Positions 6,827 to 14,825 are shown, numbered from the stretch's first letter. The stretch: DNA of 22,692 nucleotides from a candidate division WWE3 bacterium RIFOXYC2_FULL_42_13 (GCA_001773255.1 MEWF01000024.1:1-22692), one strand, 5' to 3'. Notes: a model not told the origin generated them from the sequence alone. Numbers and translations: made by a program.

Positions 6827-7972
6827 ATGATAGATCTGGTGAAAATAAAACTAAGGGCCGGCAACGGCGGGGACGGGAAAGTCTCTTTTTTCAGGGAAAA
6901 AGGTACTCCGAAAGGAGGGCCTGACGGAGGTGACGGCGGGGATGGCGGAAGCGTATATTTTGTTGCCAATAGGAACATGGCTACTCTTAGGGATTTTAGG
7001 ACAAAAGAGATGTACGCGGGCGAGGACGGGGGACACGGCGGCAAGTTGAAAATGTACGGAGCCGATGGCAAAGATTACAGAATTTCAGTACCCCTGGGTA
7101 CTTTAGTCTATGAACTAAAAGAGGGACGCGAGGTTCTGGTTGCCGATATGGATGATGACGGAAAGGAATTTCTCATTGCCCGGGGCGGCATAGGCGGCCG
7201 GGGAAACTTTAGATTCCGCAGTTCTACAAACCAAACACCTGTTCAGTACACTCCCGGAACCTTGGGAGAGCAGAAAGACATCAAGCTTGAGGTAAAACTT
7301 GTAGCTGATGTAGGTCTTATAGGGTTACCCAATGCCGGAAAAAGCACGTTATTGAACAAACTCACCCACGCCAATGTGAGGGTTGCGAACTATCCCTTTA
7401 CCACTCTTTCTCCGAATTTAGGTGTAATGGAGCTGGAAAATGGTGAGAGCATTATTGTTTCCGACATTCCCGGTTTAATTGAGGGAGCTTCGGAGGGAAA
7501 AGGTTTGGGGGATGAGTTTTTAAGGCACGTGGAGCGCACCAGGGTGCTTGTGCATCTGATTGATCCGATGGAAGGTTATTCCGGGGAAGGTGGTTCGGAA
7601 TTGGCGGAAAATGCCCTGTCCAATTACAGGAAAGTAAGAAAAGAGTTGGAAATATACGGCAAGGGGTTAGTGGATAAACCCGAATTGGTTGTTATCAATA
7701 AAATTGACATTACCGAAATTAAGGACAGTACCGTCCATATTTTTGCAGAATTTAAAAAGAACGGTATCAACGCCGAAGGCATATCCGGTGTGTCGGGGGA
7801 GGGGATAGAGAAACTGATGGGCAGGATTAAAAAGATTCTTGAGGAAAACCCGAAAAGACCGGTGTTTAATGCTGAAAAACCTGTAAAACTGTTTACGATA
7901 GAGAACCTTCCGAATAAGAGAATGGTTTTTGGCCGTGAAAGTGTTAAAACTTTTACTCCCAGGGGCATCTGA
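6827..7972 (+). CDS. obg: Obg family GTPase
   Basis: Ribosome-associated GTPase required for 50S subunit maturation and stress/growth control. The 381-residue protein begins with the glycine-rich Obg fold (AGNGGDGKVSFFREK and repeats of GGDGG/GGHGG, residues ~1-160). The G domain follows: G1 GLPNAGKST with Lys172, G2 around YPFTTLSP, G3 DIPGLIEGA, G4 NKID and G5 SGVSGEG. The C-terminus is short (about 30 residues after the G domain, ending RMVFGRESVKTFTPRGI) and may be a reduced or different C-terminal domain. The gene lies 2 nt after the peptidase gene with no Shine-Dalgarno sequence, so translation probably depends on coupling. The stop codon overlaps the extended -10 promoter of the downstream tRNA gene. 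Confidence 0.95.
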   Translation: MIDLVKIKLRAGNGGDGKVSFFREKGTPKGGPDGGDGGDGGSVYFVANRNMATLRDFRTKEMYAGEDGGHGGKLKMYGADGKDYRISVPLGTLVYELKEGREVLVADMDDDGKEFLIARGGIGGRGNFRFRSSTNQTPVQYTPGTLGEQKDIKLEVKLVADVGLIGLPNAGKSTLLNKLTHANVRVANYPFTTLSPNLGVMELENGESIIVSDIPGLIEGASEGKGLGDEFLRHVERTRVLVHLIDPMEGYSGEGGSELAENALSNYRKVRKELEIYGKGLVDKPELVVINKIDITEIKDSTVHIFAEFKKNGINAEGISGVSGEGIEKLMGRIKKILEENPKRPVFNAEKPVKLFTIENLPNKRMVFGRESVKTFTPRGI

Positions 7973-7978
7973 TATAAT
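7970..7978 (+). promoter_or_regulatory. Extended -10 promoter of tRNA-Ala
   Basis: TGATATAAT (TG-N-TATAAT) includes the TGA stop of obg. The predicted start is ~7985, about 18 nt before the mature tRNA. No clear -35 is needed with an extended -10. Confidence 0.65.
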
Positions 7979-8002
7979 TCCTAAGCATTTATTTGTTAAC
8001 TG

Positions 8003-8078
8003 GGGCCGTTAGCTTAGTTGGTAGAGCGCTTCCATGGCATGGAAGAGGTCAGGAGTTCGAATCTCCTACGGTCCACCA
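8003..8078 (+). tRNA. tRNA-Ala (anticodon GGC)
   Basis: The 76-nt cloverleaf closes fully. The acceptor GGGCCGT (8003-8009) pairs with ACGGTCC (8068-8074) and contains the G3-U70 pair that marks alanine tRNAs. The anticodon stem is CTTCC/GGAAG with loop ATGGCAT (anticodon GGC, reading GCC/GCU). The T arm is AGGAG-TTCGAAT-CTCCT and the discriminator base is A. The CCA end is encoded at 8076-8078. Confidence 0.96.
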
Positions 8079-8097
8079 TAAAATACAAGCCAAAAAG

Positions 8098-8121
8098 AAA
8101 CCCCCGCCGAGCGGGGGTTTT
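8098..8121. terminator. Bidirectional intrinsic terminator
   Basis: CCCCCGC-CGA-GCGGGGG with flanking AAA/TTTT: a 7-bp GC stem extended by A-T pairs. On the plus strand TTTTCTGTT follows, ending the obg-tRNA-Ala unit. On the minus strand TTTCTTTTTGG follows, ending the convergent gene whose stop is about 30 nt away. Confidence 0.9.
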
Positions 8122-8150
8122 CTGTTCTCAAAGCCTGCTTACCTAAAGAT

Positions 8151-10394
8151 TTATTGTCCCTCTTTAGGCAATGTTCCTAAATCAAGATTCTGACCTTCGA
8201 TCTGTTGCTCTTCACCTGCTTTTACCAAAGGCTCTTGTTGCGTAGGTCCCTGATTTTGTGAAGCGGTTATCTGCTCTACTGTGGGTTTAACCTGTCCTGT
8301 GGTGCCGGCTGCCTTGATCTTCTCGTCTACGGCTGCAATCTCTTTATCCAAAAGTTTTGCATCCTCTGAGTCGGCCGGTACAAGAGTTTTGGTTACTTCG
8401 AATGCCTGTTTTGCACTTTGCAGGTCGTTCAGTTGGATCATAGATTGCGCAAAATTGTAATAGGCGTTCGCATAGTCGGGCTTTAGCGCAAAGGCTTGTC
8501 TGAACTGATTGGCTGCCGACAGGTAGTCCTTCTGTGCGTAAAACATTCCGCCGAGGTCGAGCCTTAGTCTCGGGTTTGTGGGGTCAAGCTGTATGGCAGT
8601 GTTATATGCCGATACCGCCCACTCAGAAGCGTTGTCAGCGACATTTAGGATACTTCTGTATATCAACGCCCTTGTTTCCCAGTTAGCCGCGCTGAGAGGA
8701 TTTATGGCCTCTGTGGTGACTCTTGTTGTGGTAATAGCTTCGGAGATCAAACCCTGTATCGTCTGCTTTTCGGCATCCGTAAGATTTTCTTTTCCGGCTA
8801 TGTTATTCGCCAAAGCGAGGTCGGTTTGGGCGAAGGAGTTGTAATAGGAATCTCTTGTCGGATTGACCGCTATAGCTTTTCTCTGATTCTCATATACACC
8901 CGCCCCATCGTTATTTATAAGGGCTAAAACGGCTCTTCTCATGTAGAACTCTCCCATGTAGTTTTTACCCCAAAGGTAGCCTCCGTAAACGACCGCGAGG
9001 ATTATGACTCCACCGAAGATGAACTTGGAGTACTCCTTGTTTATCGCAGAGCTATCGCCCAATGAAGCGACCGCTTGGATGTCTTTCGCACCGACCGAGC
9101 TGATTTGTGCAACTCTGCTGTGTTCATCGATGGATGTATGAGCGGCTACTAGCAACGCGAGAAGTGTGAACAACATGAACATTGATGCTACCGATGCGGA
9201 AGTAAATATAAAGGAGGACGCCAGGGCTACCAGAGAAAGGCTCAAAACTTCAGTAAGTCCTTCCCGGCTGTCGGTAAACTTGGTCTGGTTGGCAAGCTTC
9301 ATTATCCTTGAAGCCAGGAATATGGTTGCGAGCAGTCCTAATATACCGACCGTGGAAATAATGTTGAATATTTCGTTGAACGGTATATCAAACCTTACAT
9401 TCCAGAACTCGGTTGCATTAAGAGACATAGGTCTGAAACGGGTAAAGTTGGTTTGAAATGTTGCAGGTCCCGTTGCGAGAAGCGGAAAGTTTTGGATCGT
9501 CGATGACGCAATGACCCAACTTTCTTTTGCAGGAAGACTAAGTTCTTTAGGGAAATTAGGATTTACCAGTACGTTTCGTGTAGCGGGAACCAGGAATACT
9601 ATGGCCAAGGCTGCGGTTGTTCCCAGTATGGCGAGATAGTAAACACCCTCTTTAAATACTTTAGAGAGATCGACGTAAAAGACCATCCCGATTATTCCGA
9701 CCACCAGTAACGCCCACGCGGCCAGTGCCCCGGTTAAAGCGACATAAAGGATACTCAGGATAGTTGCCCCTACAAGACCTATTTTTATCAACATGTTTTT
9801 TTCGTAGGCTATGAGCACAAGTGCCATCACAATAGATAGGGATGCAAACATCGCTGTTTGTGTAGTACCTCCGTAGAAAGAGAAGTTCTGTAGCTTCATG
9901 TATGTAGCGGAAGAAATAAAAATGTTAAAGTAGCTTAGGAGTGATACGAAGGTTGCTATCCCGGTACCGGTAAGGAAAGCATATACAGCTGTCCTTATGG
10001 CTTTGGGGTTCCTGTATAGAGGTGTCGCGATGTAGTAGTAGATTACGAAGACCACCAATGAGAATAATCCCAACCACCTTCCCTGGCTTCCGAAGATACT
10101 GACGGTTTTATTCATGGAAAAGACCGTAGCTAAGGCATATACACTTGTAAACACGACAAGGGGAAAGTCTATGATGGACTTCGCAAGTTCTATCTTTTGA
10201 CCCGTCATGAGCCTTACCGCCCAGAGCATTGCCAGTAGTATTGTGCCTAAGATTATTAACGTGAGTTTGTTCAGTTCGAAGAACTCAGTTGTGATCGGCA
10301 GGAAAAAAATTGGTACTAGGAAAGGGAGTAAGTAAAGCGGGATAGCTTTCGATATCCACCCGAGAATGAAGGTTAAATTATTATTCTGTTTCAT
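8151..10394 (-). CDS. O-antigen ligase-like (Wzy_C) membrane protein with C-terminal TPR domain
   Basis: Polytopic membrane protein of 747 residues. The first ~470 residues contain about 12 hydrophobic helices in the style of O-antigen ligases/polymerases (WaaL/Wzy). These enzymes transfer or polymerise lipid-linked glycans on the outer face of the membrane. An extracytoplasmic region follows with tetratricopeptide repeats at ~590-690 (AYNTAIQLDPTNPRLRLDLG and AANQFRQAFALKPDYANAYY are clear). A Gln/Glu-rich tail ends the protein. Such ligase-TPR fusions are common in CPR genomes; the TPR part may bind a partner or a glycosylated protein. The ATG at 10392-10394 has no Shine-Dalgarno sequence, and a TTGACA -35 lies at the right distance for a leaderless message. 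Substrate is unknown. Confidence 0.8.
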   Translation of the reverse strand: MKQNNNLTFILGWISKAIPLYLLPFLVPIFFLPITTEFFELNKLTLIILGTILLAMLWAVRLMTGQKIELAKSIIDFPLVVFTSVYALATVFSMNKTVSIFGSQGRWLGLFSLVVFVIYYYIATPLYRNPKAIRTAVYAFLTGTGIATFVSLLSYFNIFISSATYMKLQNFSFYGGTTQTAMFASLSIVMALVLIAYEKNMLIKIGLVGATILSILYVALTGALAAWALLVVGIIGMVFYVDLSKVFKEGVYYLAILGTTAALAIVFLVPATRNVLVNPNFPKELSLPAKESWVIASSTIQNFPLLATGPATFQTNFTRFRPMSLNATEFWNVRFDIPFNEIFNIISTVGILGLLATIFLASRIMKLANQTKFTDSREGLTEVLSLSLVALASSFIFTSASVASMFMLFTLLALLVAAHTSIDEHSRVAQISSVGAKDIQAVASLGDSSAINKEYSKFIFGGVIILAVVYGGYLWGKNYMGEFYMRRAVLALINNDGAGVYENQRKAIAVNPTRDSYYNSFAQTDLALANNIAGKENLTDAEKQTIQGLISEAITTTRVTTEAINPLSAANWETRALIYRSILNVADNASEWAVSAYNTAIQLDPTNPRLRLDLGGMFYAQKDYLSAANQFRQAFALKPDYANAYYNFAQSMIQLNDLQSAKQAFEVTKTLVPADSEDAKLLDKEIAAVDEKIKAAGTTGQVKPTVEQITASQNQGPTQQEPLVKAGEEQQIEGQNLDLGTLPKEGQ

Positions 10395-10400
10395 ATATCA

Positions 10401-10429
10401 AGTGTGTACGCAGAAAATAAGTCTGTCAA
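10401..10429 (-). promoter_or_regulatory. Promoter of the O-antigen ligase-like gene
   Basis: On the minus strand a perfect TTGACA (10429-10424) is followed after 17 nt by a poor -10, CACACT (10406-10401), six bases before the ATG. The geometry matches the other leaderless starts; the -10 itself is weak. Confidence 0.4.
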
Positions 10430-10476
10430 GAGGTTTTCTCGTAAAGGGAAAGGGGTGGTTATTTGTTTCTGTTGCG

Positions 10477-11151
10477 CTATTTGGACACGAACCAGTTAAA
10501 AGATGTGTCGTAGTAAAGTGGCGTGTCGATTCTAAGTTCGAAACCTTCGCCTGCTTTTACATTAGTGACCCAATATGCTGTAGCCGGTGAAAAGCTTTGG
10601 GTGAAAGTAATGATCACTTTAGCGTCGGCAGTTAGGTTTTTACTATTTACGAAGACGGCGGAGTGACCTTTAGGCACTATAGCTGACCCTGACGCCAGTA
10701 TCTCAATGCCGTCGCTGCTCGTTCCCTGTGAGGAATAGGCCTCTATAAGGCTGGATTTCTGTTTACCTATATTAACGATCCCGAATTCGTTGGCTGATAT
10801 TATAAGCAGAAGTATCAGGGTGGAGTAGGAGATAAGCTGGGTTCTAACTTCCTTGGATTTTATTAAGTTCAGTAGGTTCGTGTATTTACTCTTCGTTTCT
10901 ATTTGTTTCGCAATTTCATCATTATCACTGCCTTCGGATTTGAGTTTTTCAATTGTGACGAGTTGACCCAAAACCCATTCCGGGTAGTGTCCCTTTATAT
11001 TGCCGTCGGCGTCTTTCTGTCTTGTCATATGAGGAAGCCAGCCGATCTTAGTATAGTATCTGAGTCTGTTGTAAGGATCACCCTTGCCGAAATCAACTCC
11101 CACCTCACGTGCCTTTAATATAAGTTCTTCGGTGCTTAACATTTTTTCCAT
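10477..11151 (-). CDS. MerR-like DNA-binding domain tethered to a transmembrane helix and an extracytoplasmic beta domain
   Basis: Protein of 224 residues with three parts. Residues ~1-70 look like a MerR-type winged helix (LSTEELILKAREVGVD..., then LRYYTKIGWLPHMTRQ, the typical MerR wing pattern). A charged linker leads to one transmembrane helix at ~104-124 (QLISYSTLILLLIISANEFG). The C-terminal ~75 residues form a beta-rich domain ending in YDTSFNWFVSK. This resembles the tail module (rising from GSA-IVPKGHS to FNWWI-type ends) found at the C-terminus of many CPR surface proteins. It could be a membrane-bound transcription regulator that senses outside signals, or a scaffold. The ATG at 11151 has TGCTATAAT six bases upstream. 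It is divergent from dprA. The DNA target is unknown. Confidence 0.72.
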   Translation of the reverse strand: MEKMLSTEELILKAREVGVDFGKGDPYNRLRYYTKIGWLPHMTRQKDADGNIKGHYPEWVLGQLVTIEKLKSEGSDNDEIAKQIETKSKYTNLLNLIKSKEVRTQLISYSTLILLLIISANEFGIVNIGKQKSSLIEAYSSQGTSSDGIEILASGSAIVPKGHSAVFVNSKNLTADAKVIITFTQSFSPATAYWVTNVKAGEGFELRIDTPLYYDTSFNWFVSK

Positions 11152-11157
11152 AACCGC

Positions 11158-11166
11158 ATTATAGCA
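11158..11166 (-). promoter_or_regulatory. Extended -10 promoter of the MerR-like gene
   Basis: On the minus strand TGCTATAAT (11166-11158) is a consensus extended -10. It ends exactly six bases before the ATG at 11151, so the expected transcript starts at the start codon. Confidence 0.75.
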
Positions 11167-11220
11167 AATAGTATTTTCTAATCTGGTTAGAATCCTGGGT
11201 ATTGTGTTTTATGGCGTCAG

Positions 11221-11226
11221 TATCAT
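11221..11226 (+). promoter_or_regulatory. Possible -10 element of dprA
   Basis: TATCAT lies 10 nt before the ATG at 11237. A second candidate, TAGAAT (11188-11193), lies 10 nt before the GTG at 11204. Neither has a good -35, so the start cannot be fixed by promoter position alone. Confidence 0.3.
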
Positions 11227-11236
11227 ATTTGTTTAC

Positions 11237-12103
11237 ATGACTATTATGGTTCCTACAGAGGTAGTAGATTTTCCTCCGTGGACCGGTTCCATAAAAGGGC
11301 TACCTGAAAATTTGTATGTTCGGGGAACACTACCACCCGATCTTTGTAAAAAAGGTTTAGGTATTGTAGGAAGCAGAAGGATATCCCCTTACGGTATAAG
11401 GGTTCTCCGCGAGCTTTTATATTTTTTAAAGGGCACCGATCTTATTATTATTTCGGGCTTTACCGTAGGTACCGACAGCCATGCCCACGAATTAGCTTTA
11501 GGTGCGGGATGCAGTACCGTGGCCGTAATGCCTTGCGGCTGTGATATTGTCCACCCCTCAACAAATAAAGAGCTATATAAAAGGATAGTAGGGGGCGGAG
11601 GAGCGGTAGTTTCGGAATTTGAGGACGGTTTTAAACCTCAAAAATGGACCTATCCCAAAAGAAACAGGATAATAGCAGCCCTATCTAAAGTACTTCTGGT
11701 CGTCGAGGCCTCTCTAAACAGCGGTTCCATGATCACCTCGTCTTTTGCTTCGAAATACCGCAGGAAAATTTTCAGTGTCCCCGGAGATATTTACACCGAA
11801 AGATCGGCCGGAACTAATAAACTGATTGCTGAGGGTGCGGAGATTTATCTGTCGCCCGGGCAAATTATCAGAGAAATGGGCGTTGTTACGTCGGAAACAC
11901 CCGGTAGTGACACAGTGGTTCCGGCCAACAGGATACCTATAAACGAGTCGGATGTGCTTTCCATATTAAAGGAGAAGAGTTTGAACTTTGATGATCTGAG
12001 CACCGGAACAGGAATTCCGGCACCCGTGTTAAATAGAGTTCTTGTTGGAATGATGCTGAAAAACCTAATTTCCGAAAAGGAAGGAGTCTATCATGTACTG
12101 TAA
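11237..12103 (+). CDS. dprA: DNA processing protein DprA/Smf
   Basis: Binds incoming single-stranded DNA during natural transformation and loads RecA onto it. The product is about 288 residues from the ATG at 11237. A Rossmann-like DprA fold is clear: GIVGSRRISPYG, then SGFTVGTDSHAH, YPKRNRIIAALS, EASLNSGSMITS and VPGDIYTERSAGTNKLI. A C-terminal winged-helix domain (NESDVLSILKEKSLNFDDL...) follows. A GTG at 11204 would add 11 residues (FYGVSIIFVY) that do not fit the family; 11237 or 11246 is more likely. The gene overlaps comM by 11 nt and starts the competence block. Confidence 0.93.
   Translation: MTIMVPTEVVDFPPWTGSIKGLPENLYVRGTLPPDLCKKGLGIVGSRRISPYGIRVLRELLYFLKGTDLIIISGFTVGTDSHAHELALGAGCSTVAVMPCGCDIVHPSTNKELYKRIVGGGGAVVSEFEDGFKPQKWTYPKRNRIIAALSKVLLVVEASLNSGSMITSSFASKYRRKIFSVPGDIYTERSAGTNKLIAEGAEIYLSPGQIIREMGVVTSETPGSDTVVPANRIPINESDVLSILKEKSLNFDDLSTGTGIPAPVLNRVLVGMMLKNLISEKEGVYHVL
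12078..12086 (+). promoter_or_regulatory. Shine-Dalgarno sequence of the comM-type gene
   Basis: AGGAAGGAG ends six bases before the ATG at 12093, within the end of dprA. It supports this start in the overlapping gene pair. Confidence 0.6.
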
Positions 12104-13613
12104 AATCAGAACGTTTGTTATTAAAGGTTCTACGGTTGTTGATCTCGACATTGAGGTAACTATTTCTTCCAGGGGCATACCAAGGGTCGAGGTGACAGGT
12201 GTGAAAGGTGGGGAGTGCGCAAAAAACATAAAAAAGATTCGCACCGCTTTTGGCAATTCCGGACTGGAGTTCCCGAACAAAAAAATTAACGTCAACGTGC
12301 TTTCGCGGGGATTAATTTCCGATCTTTCAGATATAGAGTTTCCCATATCAATGGGTATCTTATTTGCTCATCATGGCTCGGTTCCCGGCACTTCGGATCT
12401 GTTTTACGGAGGTATCGATTCGGCAGGTTACCTTGTCCCTTCAAGTAAAACTATCTTTATGGATGACAAGTGGGAGTCGGGAAGAATTGGTAGGTTGTTT
12501 ATACCCAGCGAGTCTTATAACTTCAACGAAAAGAAAAACGGTCTGAATGTACACAAATTGTCCTCTTTGTCAGAGGCGGCCGATATTTTCATTAAAGGAA
12601 GTAAAATAACACCGAGCGAAAGTCAGACTTTGTCACATATCTATGAATGGAAGAACCGGAACAGGGTGGGATGTTTTTGTAACATACTCGGAAACGCTCA
12701 TGCGAAGCGTGCCTTGACGATAAGTATCTCAGGACACCACAATATTTTAATGCTCGGACCATCGGGTACAGGTAAATCTTTGTTGGCGGAGAAGAGCGCG
12801 GGTATGTTTCCCACAGGTACATCAAAAGATGCGGTGGAAATAATAAAAGCAGGAGTTTTATGCGGATTGCCGGTACAAAATACTGTAACAGCGCCGTTTA
12901 GGAGACCCCATATTTCTGTTAAAGAAGGGGATTTAATAGGAAGTCCCAGGATGCCCGGAGAGGCAACTTTGGCACATAAGGGAATACTTTTCCTGGACGA
13001 AATGCACCTTTTTACACCTAAAGTGTTGAATTCGCTGAAAACGGTTATCGATCTCAGGAAAGTTGAGTTCAGCTGTGACGGCACCCCGGTCAGCTATCCG
13101 GCCGATTTTCTGTTAATAGGAGCGGCCAACAACTGCATGTGCGGCTTGCTCGGGACGGAGGACAGGCAGTGTAAATGTAACGGGAAAGATATAAATACCT
13201 ACAACACGAGAATGAACCCGTCTTTATTAGAAAGATTTGATATTTTAACCCATGTTTCCGGTTCTCCTATAGAAGCGGCGCACGCGGGTAGTAGTGGGGG
13301 ATGCGGATCAGAATGTCCTATCCGGGAGCAGATTAACAGGGCGTTTCTCATTCAGAGAAACAGACTCGAACCTTTGGAGGTCAGTTACAACTCCGGTATA
13401 CCGTACAATCATATTAACAGCATGTGTAAGCTAAGTAGGGATGCTTCATCACTTCTGGAAATGACCGTTTCAAGATACCACCTGTCTACACGCGCAGTTC
13501 ACAGGATACTTACGGTGTCCAGAACCATCGCGGATCTGGATGGGTGTCCGGAAATCTCAGCCGCCCACCTTGCGGAGGCCGTCCAATATAGGGTAAAGAA
13601 TGACAAACCTTGA
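12093..13613 (+). CDS. comM: ComM/YifB-type AAA+ ATPase (Mg-chelatase-like)
   Basis: ComM is a hexameric helicase that drives branch migration when incoming single-stranded DNA is integrated during transformation. This 506-residue protein has the usual order: an N-terminal Lon-protease-like (ChlI) domain (~1-165), an AAA+ module with Walker A GPSGTGKS (Lys228) and Walker B LFLDEM (Asp302, Glu303), and a C-terminal Mg_chelatase_C helical domain (~415-500, with HLSTRAVHRILTVSRTIADL). It is divergent: the usual RPFRSPHH box reads FRRPHISV, and a Cys-rich loop (NCMCGLL...CKC) and a second Cys pair (GGCGSECP) stand out, possibly binding a metal. It overlaps dprA by 11 nt with a good Shine-Dalgarno sequence, so the two are translated as a pair. 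Confidence 0.9.
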   Translation: MYCKIRTFVIKGSTVVDLDIEVTISSRGIPRVEVTGVKGGECAKNIKKIRTAFGNSGLEFPNKKINVNVLSRGLISDLSDIEFPISMGILFAHHGSVPGTSDLFYGGIDSAGYLVPSSKTIFMDDKWESGRIGRLFIPSESYNFNEKKNGLNVHKLSSLSEAADIFIKGSKITPSESQTLSHIYEWKNRNRVGCFCNILGNAHAKRALTISISGHHNILMLGPSGTGKSLLAEKSAGMFPTGTSKDAVEIIKAGVLCGLPVQNTVTAPFRRPHISVKEGDLIGSPRMPGEATLAHKGILFLDEMHLFTPKVLNSLKTVIDLRKVEFSCDGTPVSYPADFLLIGAANNCMCGLLGTEDRQCKCNGKDINTYNTRMNPSLLERFDILTHVSGSPIEAAHAGSSGGCGSECPIREQINRAFLIQRNRLEPLEVSYNSGIPYNHINSMCKLSRDASSLLEMTVSRYHLSTRAVHRILTVSRTIADLDGCPEISAAHLAEAVQYRVKNDKP

Positions 13614-13638
13614 ATTATTTTAAATCATGTTGTATATT
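13610..13638 (+). promoter_or_regulatory. Promoter of the ArsR-type regulator
   Basis: TTGAAT (13610-13615), a 17-nt spacer and TATATT (13633-13638) put the transcription start near 13645, three bases before the ATG at 13648. The ATG at 13627 falls inside the promoter and is probably not used. Confidence 0.65.
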
Positions 13639-13647
13639 CCAGGCACT

Positions 13648-13941
13648 ATGATGTTAGAAAAAGTTTCGAAGGCCTTGGCAGACAAGAACCGCCTAAAGAT
13701 TATCCAGTATTTAAGTACGGGTCAGAGGAACGTTTCGGAAGTGGCAGACAGGCTCAATGTAGAGGAAAACCTGGCATCCCATCACCTTAGGGTCTTAGCG
13801 GCTTTGGGATTTTTGAAGAACGATAAGAAAGGCAGAGAAGTGTATTACAGAATAAACGAGACAAGGTTTGTGGCTCTGTTAAAGGATTTAAACAGAAGTA
13901 AGGTTTTTAAAGATATTCTTCTCAAAGCCCTGGAGGATTAA
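13648..13941 (+). CDS. ArsR-family winged-helix transcription regulator
   Basis: Small dimeric DNA-binding repressor, about 97 residues from the ATG at 13648. The fold begins with the usual ArsR helix (LEKVSKALADKNRLKIIQYL). The recognition helix-turn-helix (NVSEVADRLNVEENLASHHL) and the beta-wing (LKNDKKGREVYYRI) follow. There is no cysteine in the protein, so the classical metal-sensing sites are absent and the signal is likely something else. An in-frame ATG at 13627 would add seven residues that are not family-like and lie within the predicted promoter. Position between dprA-comM and comEA-comEC suggests control of DNA-uptake genes; a pair of direct repeats just downstream of the gene is a candidate operator. 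The target is inference. Confidence 0.85.
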   Translation: MMLEKVSKALADKNRLKIIQYLSTGQRNVSEVADRLNVEENLASHHLRVLAALGFLKNDKKGREVYYRINETRFVALLKDLNRSKVFKDILLKALED

Positions 13942-13988
13942 TTTTTCTTTTCCGTTTTTTATACCGTTGCATTTGTCGTTCCGATCTG

Positions 13989-14073
13989 TGCGTTAATTAT
14001 GCGGTAATAAGTGAGATAGAACCCTTTTACACCGTATATGGGCTATTGACTTGCGTTTATCCTGCGGTAATTA
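13989..14073 (+). repeat. Two helically phased imperfect direct repeats upstream of comEA (candidate operators)
   Basis: 13989-14010 and 14052-14073 match at 18 of 22 positions, sharing TGCGTT...TGCGGTAAT. Their starts are 63 nt apart, six turns of B-DNA at 10.5 bp, so they face the same side. The second copy fills the spacer and -10 of the likely comEA promoter. The rest of the ~200-nt gap 13942-14144 is AT-rich without other features I can support. Confidence 0.45.
14046..14073 (+). promoter_or_regulatory. Possible promoter of comEA
   Basis: TTGACT (14046-14051), a 16-nt spacer and TAATTA (14068-14073). It overlaps the second direct repeat. An alternative -10, TACGAT (14134-14139), lies only 5 nt before the GTG start. 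Confidence 0.4.
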
Positions 14074-14144
14074 ATTATACGGATTCCTACTCAAACTAGA
14101 ACTGTCCCCATTTATTTTTTAACCGGCCGTATTTACGATAAGAC

Positions 14145-14783
14145 GTGTTCTCAAATCGAATACTGATCATTTTAGGCGTAGGTTCAGCCTTTATAGCCGG
14201 ATATGTTGTTTCCCAAATGTATCCCGTTTTCTATTTTGATAAACCTTCGGATAATGCCATTGAAAATATATGCACTGACGCTGAAGATATTGCCGTAGAA
14301 ATTACAGGCGCGGTGTCCAACCCCGGTGTATACGATCTAAAAGAGGGTAGTAGAACGATAGAAGCCATCAAAGTTGCCGGTGATTTTACATCCGACTACG
14401 ACTATTACTGGGTCAGCAAAAATATTAATCTGTCCCAGATCTTGAAAGACGAGCAAAAGATATTTATCCCGTTCGAAGCACTTGGTTACAGTGTGGGCCA
14501 GGGTAATTGTTCCCGGGAGATTTTCGCGTCGTTGGAGCCTTCCCAAGTCGGTGAAAGTTCCGGAAGTTCCTCCGAAGTTGCGGGTACAACCTCTTCGGTA
14601 GCAGGGAAGGTAAATGTCAATACAGCCACTTTCGACGAGCTTGACGCCCTTCCGGGCATAGGTGCCACATACACAGGAAAGATTGTCGCCAACAGACCTT
14701 ATTCGGGAGTGGAGGAGTTTAAGGAAAAGTCCGGACTTACGAATTCCGTTTACGAAAAAATAAAGGATTTAATTTCGTTTTAA
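14145..14783 (+). CDS. comEA: ComEA-type DNA receptor (SLBB plus helix-hairpin-helix)
   Basis: Membrane-anchored receptor that binds double-stranded DNA outside the cell and feeds it to the ComEC channel. The product is 212 residues: an N-terminal membrane helix (~4-26), an SLBB-like domain (~48-110, with VEITGAVSNPGVYDLKEG), a Ser/Gly-rich linker (~130-152), and a C-terminal helix-hairpin-helix domain (~153-212: VNVNTATFDELDALPGIG and the matching second hairpin). The start is a GTG at 14145; no Shine-Dalgarno sequence is visible. The comEC channel gene follows 42 nt later. Function is well supported by domain order and neighbours. Confidence 0.92.
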   Translation: MFSNRILIILGVGSAFIAGYVVSQMYPVFYFDKPSDNAIENICTDAEDIAVEITGAVSNPGVYDLKEGSRTIEAIKVAGDFTSDYDYYWVSKNINLSQILKDEQKIFIPFEALGYSVGQGNCSREIFASLEPSQVGESSGSSSEVAGTTSSVAGKVNVNTATFDELDALPGIGATYTGKIVANRPYSGVEEFKEKSGLTNSVYEKIKDLISF

Positions 14784-14809
14784 ATTTTTTGCAGTGGCAG
14801 GTGGAAAAG

Positions 14810-14815
14810 TATAAG
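14810..14815 (+). promoter_or_regulatory. Possible -10 element of comEC
   Basis: TATAAG lies 10 nt before the ATG at 14826, the same spacing seen at argS. There is no good -35 at the standard distance, and the gene could instead be read through from comEA. Confidence 0.3.
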
Positions 14816-14825
14816 CAAATTTAAG

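Noticed and set aside
8151..8193. Open frame 7993-8193 across tRNA-Ala and the terminator
   Set aside because: It runs through the tRNA and the terminator hairpin and has no protein-like composition.
13951..13962. T-rich run after the ArsR gene as an intrinsic terminator
   Set aside because: No stem precedes the T-run, so there is no support for a terminator.
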